Position numbers and translations under genes: made by a program. DNA of 8,966 nucleotides from Actinomycetes bacterium (GTDB lineage: Bacteria > Actinomycetota > Actinomycetes > Actinomycetales > Cellulomonadaceae), in assembly GCA_023461115.1 (NCBI GenBank), contig JAEWOA010000058.1, forward strand, positions 1 to 8,966, in the 5' to 3' direction. Numbering within the stretch: position 1 is the first letter of the stretch; each line of letters opens with the position of its first letter. This document shows, piece by piece, positions 5,049-8,966 of the stretch. The notes beneath the pieces were generated by a model. The model was not told the DNA's origin. It saw only the letters and a list, made by a program, of their open reading frames with translations, and made no database searches.

Positions 5049-7640
5049 TCAGGGCACGGTCGTCGCCACGAGGTCGTCCCACGCGACCGTGAGGGCCGCC
5101 GCGCTGTACGCCGAGACCCGCACCGCGCCCGCGGACTGGAGCTCGGCCGCCGAGTCGGCGCGGGTGTACGCCCACGCCGACGGCTCCGGCGTGCCCACCG
5201 CCCACGCCTTGACGCGCAGCGTCGTCGTGCCGGCGCCGACCACCTGGACGCGGACCGCCACGGGCGAGCCCGCGGTGAGCGCCAGTCCCGGGACCGTGCC
5301 TCCGACGAGCGCCGTCCCCGAGCGCATGAGGTGCACCTGGACGGCGCCACCCGCCGCGACCTTGAGCCGCGCGCCGTACTCGGCCGAGCCGATCGCGCGC
5401 GCGCCGAGCGTGAGGTACACCGACGCCGTCGGTGTCGCCGAGACCGCGACGGCGCCCACGAGGTCGGTCGACGACGACGAGGCGCCCGCGAGCGTCGCGC
5501 CGAGCGTGGCGCCCGCGGGGATGGCCATGCGCCCGGCCTCGTCCACCGAGTACCGCGACGCCGCGCCGGACACGGTCCACGCTCCCCCGACGTCCGCTGT
5601 CCCCCAGCCGCCGGCGACCGTGCGCGTGAACGCGTCAGCGGCGATCGAGCCGGTGGGTGGGGGCGGCGGTGGGGGTGGCGGAGCGGCGACGGACACGGCG
5701 CGCTGGGTGGTCGCGGTGGCGCCGTCGTCGTCGGCCACCGTGAGCGTCACCGTGTACAGCCCGTCCGCCGTATAGGTGTGCGTGGGGGTGGGGCCGGAGC
5801 CGGTGGCGCCGTCGCCGAACTGCCACTCGTAGCCGACGACCTGGCCGTCCGGGTCGTCGGAGCCCGTCGCGTCGAGCCGCGCCGTCAGGCCGTCGGTGGT
5901 CGCGGTGAACGCGGCCGTGGGGGCGGCGTTGGGCGGTGGCGGCGGTGGTGGTGGGGGTGGCGGTGGTGGGGGTGGCGTCGAGCCGATGGTGGTGACGAGG
6001 AGGTCGTCGTACGCCGCGGTCACCGTCCCTGCGATCCCCGAGGAGAGGTAGGAGAGCAGGCGCACGCCGCCGCCGCTCTGCAGCGCCGGCGTCGCGTCGG
6101 TCGTCGTGACGCGCCACGCCGTGGGCTCGGCGGCGCCATCGCGCCAGATTCGGGCGCTCACGGTGGTCGGGTTGGCGCCTTCGGCCTGAACACGGAGGTG
6201 GACGACCGACCCCGGCGTGAGCGTGAGCCCCGCGACCGTGCCGCCGACGAGTGCCGTGCCCGAGCGCACCAGATGGAACTGGGCCGTGCCGTCCGCGAGC
6301 ACCTTGAGGCGGGCGGCGTAGTCCGCGTCGCCAACCACCCGCGCCGAGACCGCGGCCGTGGCCGCGGCGATCCGGTCGAGCGCGACGGTGACGTGCACGT
6401 CCGTCGCGGTCGACGTGCCCGCGAGTGTCGTCCGCAGGGTCTGGCCCGCGGTCAGCAGGTGCTTGCCGACTCCGCCCGCCACCGCGTACCGCGACGCGGC
6501 CCCGGACAGCGCCCACGCGCCGCCGACGTCGGCGCTCCCCCAGCCGGCGCCCACCGCGCGCCCGAAGGAGTCGGAGGCCAGCGCGGTGGGCGGGGGCGGA
6601 GGCGGGGGCGGGGGCGTGCCGTCGTCGGACATGTCGTACGCCCACGTGAACTGCGAGCTGTCGTCGGTCTCGTACCGGCCGAGCAGGGGCGAGTACGTGC
6701 GGGCCGAGATGGTGTCCGCCGCGGGGTCGAACGTGTACGTCCGCAGCCAGCCGTCGCCGCCGTTGGGCCGCTCCTGGTAGTCGGAGAGCGCGGCGTGCAC
6801 GGGCTTGCCGCACGCGTTGGTGTCGGTGCGCCTCGCCTCGCCGTCGTCATCCACGCTGAAGTGCCCGGACACGACGAGGAACACCGAGCAGCTCGGCCGG
6901 ACGAGCTTGGTCCAGAGCGCCTGGCCGCTGTTGCCGCCGTCGGCGCGCGCAACCTGAGCCGTCGGCGTGCCGTCGAGGCCGAGGTAGGAGTGCGTCGAGA
7001 CGATCGCGCGCCGCTCCGGGTACGCCGCGAGCACCCGCTTGGCCCAGTCGATCGCGTAGTCCGGCGGGTTCAGCTCGAGGCTCAGCAGCAGGAAGTCCAT
7101 GCCGGCGGCGCTGAACAGCACGTAGTTGTCCATGTTCTGGCGGTCCACCGGATCGGGCCCGAACTGCGACTGCCCCAGGTATCCGCCGTACGACGCGGCC
7201 AGCGAGTTCCACGACGCGCCGGCGTACCGGCTCGGCGGGAAGTACTGCCGGTAGAACGGCGCCTCACCGGTGGCGAGGTCCATGTCGTGGTTGCCGGGGA
7301 GCACCGCGCTCGGCACTCCCGCCGCGTCGAGTGTCGCCATGTGCTGCGACGCGCGCTGCCACTGCAGCTCGGAGGTGTCGCGTCCGACGAGATCGCCGAC
7401 CTGCGCGACGAACACCGTGTTGAGCGCGGCGCGGTTGTCGACGATCCACTGCGTTTGCTGGCCCATGATGGGCGAGCCGGCGGCGGTGCTCACATAATTC
7501 TGCGTGTCCGGCAGGACGACGAGCGTGAACGGGTCGCCAGCGGCCGCGGCCGGCGGCGCCGACGCCAGCGCTCCCACGACGGCGAGCGTGGCCGCGGCGG
7601 CGGGCCAGGCGGCGTGCCTGATGGATCGGCGCGGGGACAT
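5049..7640 (-). CDS. Secreted multidomain metallophosphoesterase (catalytic domain, two beta-rich modules, PKD domain, polyproline linkers)
   Basis: The protein has 863 residues from ATG at 7640, chosen because AGGAGG (7647-7652) lies 6 nt upstream and a signal peptide starts there: MSPRRS, a hydrophobic Ala-rich core, and probable cleavage near APPAAAA-GDPF (about 34). The calcineurin-like domain (about 36-340) shows LPDTQNY (with Gln in place of the usual His of DxH), VGDLVG (81-86), PGNHDMD (115-121), VSTHSY (214-219) and SGHFS (258-262), a full set of metal ligands. Next come nine prolines, beta-rich module A (about 352-553), fifteen prolines, a PKD domain (about 571-652, with GYEWQFGDG and YTVTLTVADDDG), nine prolines, and module B (about 663-863), which is paralogous to A. 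There is no LPxTG or C-terminal membrane anchor, so it is probably released or held by its modules. The substrate is unknown; phosphate scavenging from extracellular phosphoesters is possible. Confidence 0.9.
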   Translation of the reverse strand: MSPRRSIRHAAWPAAAATLAVVGALASAPPAAAAGDPFTLVVLPDTQNYVSTAAGSPIMGQQTQWIVDNRAALNTVFVAQVGDLVGRDTSELQWQRASQHMATLDAAGVPSAVLPGNHDMDLATGEAPFYRQYFPPSRYAGASWNSLAASYGGYLGQSQFGPDPVDRQNMDNYVLFSAAGMDFLLLSLELNPPDYAIDWAKRVLAAYPERRAIVSTHSYLGLDGTPTAQVARADGGNSGQALWTKLVRPSCSVFLVVSGHFSVDDDGEARRTDTNACGKPVHAALSDYQERPNGGDGWLRTYTFDPAADTISARTYSPLLGRYETDDSSQFTWAYDMSDDGTPPPPPPPPPTALASDSFGRAVGAGWGSADVGGAWALSGAASRYAVAGGVGKHLLTAGQTLRTTLAGTSTATDVHVTVALDRIAAATAAVSARVVGDADYAARLKVLADGTAQFHLVRSGTALVGGTVAGLTLTPGSVVHLRVQAEGANPTTVSARIWRDGAAEPTAWRVTTTDATPALQSGGGVRLLSYLSSGIAGTVTAAYDDLLVTTIGSTPPPPPPPPPPPPPPPNAAPTAAFTATTDGLTARLDATGSDDPDGQVVGYEWQFGDGATGSGPTPTHTYTADGLYTVTLTVADDDGATATTQRAVSVAAPPPPPPPPPTGSIAADAFTRTVAGGWGTADVGGAWTVSGAASRYSVDEAGRMAIPAGATLGATLAGASSSSTDLVGAVAVSATPTASVYLTLGARAIGSAEYGARLKVAAGGAVQVHLMRSGTALVGGTVPGLALTAGSPVAVRVQVVGAGTTTLRVKAWAVGTPEPSAWAYTRADSAAELQSAGAVRVSAYSAAALTVAWDDLVATTVP
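5052..6587 (-). repeat. Intragenic duplication: modules A (5976-6587) and B (5052-5654)
   Basis: Both modules, each about 200 residues, share ADVGGAW, LSGAASRY or VSGAASRY, RSGTALVGGTV, a PGL/AGL-x-LT turn, a W-R or W-A strand after EP-[TS]-AW, LQS-x-G-[GA]-VR and a closing [YW]-DDL-[LV]-[AV]-TT. Similarity is visible in the DNA too, for example near 5292-5322 against 6237-6267 and 5550-5610 against 6486-6546. The PKD domain sits between the copies. I read the modules as jelly-roll, lectin-like units common in secreted actinobacterial proteins; no specific ligand can be claimed. Confidence 0.85.
5655..6614 (-). repeat. Three polyproline linker tracts (5655-5681, 5931-5975, 6588-6614)
   Basis: Uninterrupted CCN codons encode 9, 15 and 9 prolines at the three domain borders. 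On the plus strand they are GGN runs such as GGTGGTGGTGGGGGTGGCGG. They act as stiff spacers between domains. Their triplet-repeat nature allows length changes that keep the frame. Confidence 0.95.
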
Positions 7641-7666
7641 CGGCGTCCTCCTCGGTGGGGCGACCT

Positions 7667-7682
7667 CGGACATGCCTGTCCG
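7667..7682. promoter_or_regulatory. Palindrome CGGACA-TGCC-TGTCCG near the metallophosphoesterase start point
   Basis: Perfect 6-bp arms at 7667-7672 and 7677-7682, placed just downstream of the predicted -10 box and about 27 bp upstream of the ATG. The position fits a repressor operator; a chance hairpin in GC-rich DNA is also possible. Confidence 0.35.
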
Positions 7683-7684
7683 CG

Positions 7685-7713
7685 ATCGTCGTCCGACCAC
7701 CGAATCGTGTCAA
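7685..7713 (-). promoter_or_regulatory. Candidate metallophosphoesterase promoter (TTGACA-N17-GACGAT)
   Basis: Minus-strand TTGACA (7713-7708) is a perfect -35 box. Seventeen nt later GACGAT (7690-7685) is a weak -10 (3 of 6). It lies in the 92-bp gap after the SRPBCC gene, suggesting the phosphoesterase has its own promoter. Confidence 0.45.
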
Positions 7714-7732
7714 TCCCCCACAAACCGGGCGG

Positions 7733-8218
7733 CTACGCGCCGAGGATCTCCTCGATCTGCCCGAGCGCGAGCGTCATGCCCTCGAGCATGCCCATGCCGA
7801 CGAGTTGCTCGAGCGCCTCGATGGTGTCGAACCGCGCCGTGATGGTCATGCGCGTGCCGGCGTCGATCGCCTCGAACAGCACGTGCGCGTGCGTCGTCGG
7901 CATGGTGTCGGCGGGACTGCCGGTGTCGTCGGCGAATCCGTCGTCGAACTGCAGCTCGCGCGGCGCGGAGATGCCGGTGAACTCCCACCAGCCGTGCGCC
8001 TTCTCGCCGTCGGGGCCGGTCATGTAGTACGACGACCGGCCGCCCACGCGGAAGTCGTGGTCGACGAAGGTGGCCGGCCAGGTGGGCGGGCCCCACCAGC
8101 GCTCGAGCTGGCGCGGGTCCTCCCACACCTGCCACACGCGCTCGGGCGCCGCGGCGAACTCCGTGACGATCGTGAAGCGCAGGGCCTGCGGGTCCTTGTC
8201 GGTGCTGACGACGGTCAT
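7733..8218 (-). CDS. SRPBCC (AHSA1-like) domain protein
   Basis: This 161-residue soluble protein has no signal peptide. It shows the AHSA1/START-like pattern: strand FTIVTEFAAAPERVWQVWEDP, then LERWWGPPTWPATFVDHDFRVGG (about 38-60), GWWEFTGI (76-83), HVLFEAIDAGTRMTITARFD (about 112-131), and the long C-terminal helix EQLVGMGMLEGMTLALGQIEEIL. The fold makes a hydrophobic pocket for small ligands. The ATG overlaps the TGA of the ArsR gene by 4 nt (ATGA, 8215-8218), so the two are translationally coupled. ArsR-SRPBCC pairs of this kind are common in actinobacteria; the ligand is usually unknown, and is unknown here. Confidence 0.9.
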   Translation of the reverse strand: MTVVSTDKDPQALRFTIVTEFAAAPERVWQVWEDPRQLERWWGPPTWPATFVDHDFRVGGRSSYYMTGPDGEKAHGWWEFTGISAPRELQFDDGFADDTGSPADTMPTTHAHVLFEAIDAGTRMTITARFDTIEALEQLVGMGMLEGMTLALGQIEEILGA

Positions 8219-8577
8219 GACTCCTCCTTCGTGGTGCTGCCGGCCGGCGCCTCGTCGAGCAAGCCCGCGATGCGGTCCACGCGCGAGCGCCAGATGTCCT
8301 CGTACCTCTCGAGCAGCCGGGACGCCGCGCGGACGGCCTCGACGTCCCCGCTCACGAGCTGCTCCCGTCCTCGTCGGGCCTTGGTGACCAGGCCCGCGCG
8401 CTCGAGCACCGCGACGTGCTTCTGCACGGCCGCGAAGCTCATCGCGTAACGCTGGGCGAGCGCGGAGACCGACGCCGGCTCGGCCAGCACGCGCGTCACG
8501 ATGTCGCGCCGCGTGCCGTCCGCGAGGGCGCCGAAGATCCGGTCGACCGCCTGGCGGTCCGCAAGTTCTACAACCAT
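8215..8577 (-). CDS. ArsR-family winged-helix transcriptional repressor
   Basis: This 120-residue protein starts at ATG 8577. Helices RIFGALADGTRRDIVTRVL (13-31) and the helix-turn-helix VSALAQRYAMSFAAVQKHVA (36-55), followed by VLERAGLVTKARRGREQLVSGD with the wing, are typical of the ArsR group that is paired with SRPBCC proteins. It contains no cysteine and only one histidine, so a metal-thiolate sensor as in ArsR or SmtB is unlikely; a small organic ligand or a constitutive repressor is more plausible. The start codon lies inside a perfect 18-bp palindrome and no ribosome-binding site precedes it, fitting leaderless expression with autorepression. It overlaps the SRPBCC gene by 4 nt. Confidence 0.92.
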   Translation of the reverse strand: MVVELADRQAVDRIFGALADGTRRDIVTRVLAEPASVSALAQRYAMSFAAVQKHVAVLERAGLVTKARRGREQLVSGDVEAVRAASRLLERYEDIWRSRVDRIAGLLDEAPAGSTTKEES

Positions 8578-8586
8578 TTGGTTGTA
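8569..8586. promoter_or_regulatory. ArsR operator: perfect palindrome TACAACCA-TT-TGGTTGTA over the start codon
   Basis: Eight-bp arms (8569-8576 and 8579-8586) surround a 2-bp centre. The site covers the ArsR ATG (8577-8575), the probable transcription start and the last base of the -10 box. Size, symmetry and position fit a dimeric ArsR repressor binding its own promoter. It is AT-richer than the surroundings. Binding by this ArsR is inferred. Confidence 0.75.
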
Positions 8587-8614
8587 CGTTATGCCCGACG
8601 AGATCGCCGCGCAA
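8586..8614 (-). promoter_or_regulatory. arsR promoter (TTGCGC-N17-TAACGT), probably leaderless
   Basis: Minus-strand TAACGT (8591-8586) fits a TAnnnT -10 box, and TTGCGC (8614-8609) is a weak -35 at exactly 17 nt. The normal -10 to start distance puts the transcript start at or within 2 nt of the ATG at 8577, which agrees with the lack of a ribosome-binding site. Confidence 0.5.
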
Positions 8615-8642
8615 CCCCTCGTCGAGAAGTCGCGCGGCGATC
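8602..8642. terminator. Strong hairpin after the LLM oxidoreductase gene
   Basis: GATCGCCGCGC (8602-8612) and GCGCGGCGATC (8632-8642) form a perfect 11-bp GC-rich stem with a 19-nt loop, starting 10 nt after the LLM stop on the minus strand. No T-run follows. A competing 7-bp stem, CGACGAG (8596-8602) with CTCGTCG (8618-8624), overlaps it. The distal arm overlaps the -35 box of arsR. Confidence 0.5.
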
Positions 8643-8651
8643 GCCGGCCGT

Positions 8652-8966
8652 TCAGCCGCGCTCGGCGGCCACCAGCTCGCGCGCCGCCGGGGCGACCTCC
8701 TGGGCGAACCGCTCGGTCTGGGCCACGTCGTCGCCGCCGACGATCCAGCCCGTGATGCCGTGCTCGAGCGCGACCTGGGCGATCTGCTCGGCCCAGACCT
8801 TCGGCGGGCCCTGCAGCAGCCCGCGGGTGGTCGGCCCGAAGTCGACGGGCATGACGTTGAGCAGGCGCCGCACCGCGCGCGGGTCGCGCCCGGCGGCGTG
8901 CGCCGCGTCGTCGATGCGCGCGTTGAGCTCGGGCAGCGAGTCCAGCCCGCGCGGCAGGTAGCCGAG
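8652..8966 (-). CDS. LLM-class (luciferase-like) flavin or F420-dependent oxidoreductase, C-terminal part
   Basis: The last 104 residues and the TGA stop (8654-8652) are present; the gene continues past the right edge. The reading frame gives LGYLPRGLDSLPELNARIDDAAHAAGRDPRAVRRLLNV in pieces typical of LLM enzymes. It then gives the C-terminal GPPKVWAEQIAQVALEHGIT, a strand GWIVGGDD, and the closing helix QTERFAQEVAPAARELV, a pattern seen in F420/FMN LLM oxidoreductases. The N-terminal half, with most cofactor-binding residues, is not in view, so cofactor and substrate cannot be assigned. It is on the same strand as the ArsR-SRPBCC pair but is separated from it by a hairpin and a separate promoter. 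Confidence 0.8.
   Translation of the reverse strand, partial: LGYLPRGLDSLPELNARIDDAAHAAGRDPRAVRRLLNVMPVDFGPTTRGLLQGPPKVWAEQIAQVALEHGITGWIVGGDDVAQTERFAQEVAPAARELVAAERG

Noticed and set aside
7640..7700. Metallophosphoesterase start at 7700
   Set aside because: It would place 20 extra polar residues before the signal peptide and read through the palindrome at 7667-7682; the ATG at 7640 has a strong ribosome site.
4998..8027. 1009-codon open frame on the plus strand, opposite the metallophosphoesterase
   Set aside because: It is a shadow of the minus-strand gene: very high Arg/Gly content, glycine runs opposite the proline tracts, and it crosses two real genes.

Overview
The window is high-GC DNA with strongly G/C-biased third codon positions, GTG starts and strong AGGAGG ribosome sites. 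It carries a WhiB regulator, CIRCE-controlled groES, an LLM oxidoreductase and a secreted multidomain phosphoesterase with proline linkers. Together these point to a Gram-positive actinobacterium, probably a Micrococcales member close to Cellulomonas. The genus is inference; I could run no search.

Layout, left to right: a partial MerR-type regulator on the minus strand runs off the left edge (1-354). It is divergent from a WhiB3/WhiD-type iron-sulfur regulator (603-905), which has a clear promoter. A GlpQ-like glycerophosphodiester phosphodiesterase (935-1941) follows closely but is broken by an apparent one-base deletion near 1478. Next is a large nested palindrome (about 1967-2108) between convergent genes. 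groES (2061-2408, minus) runs into this palindrome and gains a proline-rich tail from it. groES has two CIRCE operators flanking its promoter. Divergent from groES is a two-gene operon: a THUMP-like class I methyltransferase (2637-3851) and a GCS2/YbdK-type carboxylate-amine ligase (3852-4988), joined stop-to-start. A 60-bp gap filled by three 15-bp tandem repeats separates this operon from a convergent secreted metallophosphoesterase (5049-7640, minus). That protein has a signal peptide, a calcineurin-like catalytic domain, two paralogous beta-rich modules, a PKD domain and three polyproline linkers. Upstream of it is a minus-strand ArsR-SRPBCC pair (7733-8577) with a perfect 18-bp palindrome over the ArsR start codon. 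The window ends in the C-terminal part of an LLM-class oxidoreductase (8652-8966, minus).

How the genes fit together: most of the window is ordinary actinobacterial housekeeping and regulation. The whiB3-groES neighbourhood matches the known whiB3-groEL-groES order of mycobacteria, but groEL is absent here and a phosphodiesterase gene lies in the interval. I see no defence system, phage, insertion sequence, CRISPR array, tRNA or rRNA. The most unusual item is the nested palindrome that forms the groES 3' end and encodes its tail. The ArsR start-site operator with a probable leaderless transcript and the frameshifted phosphodiesterase come next.
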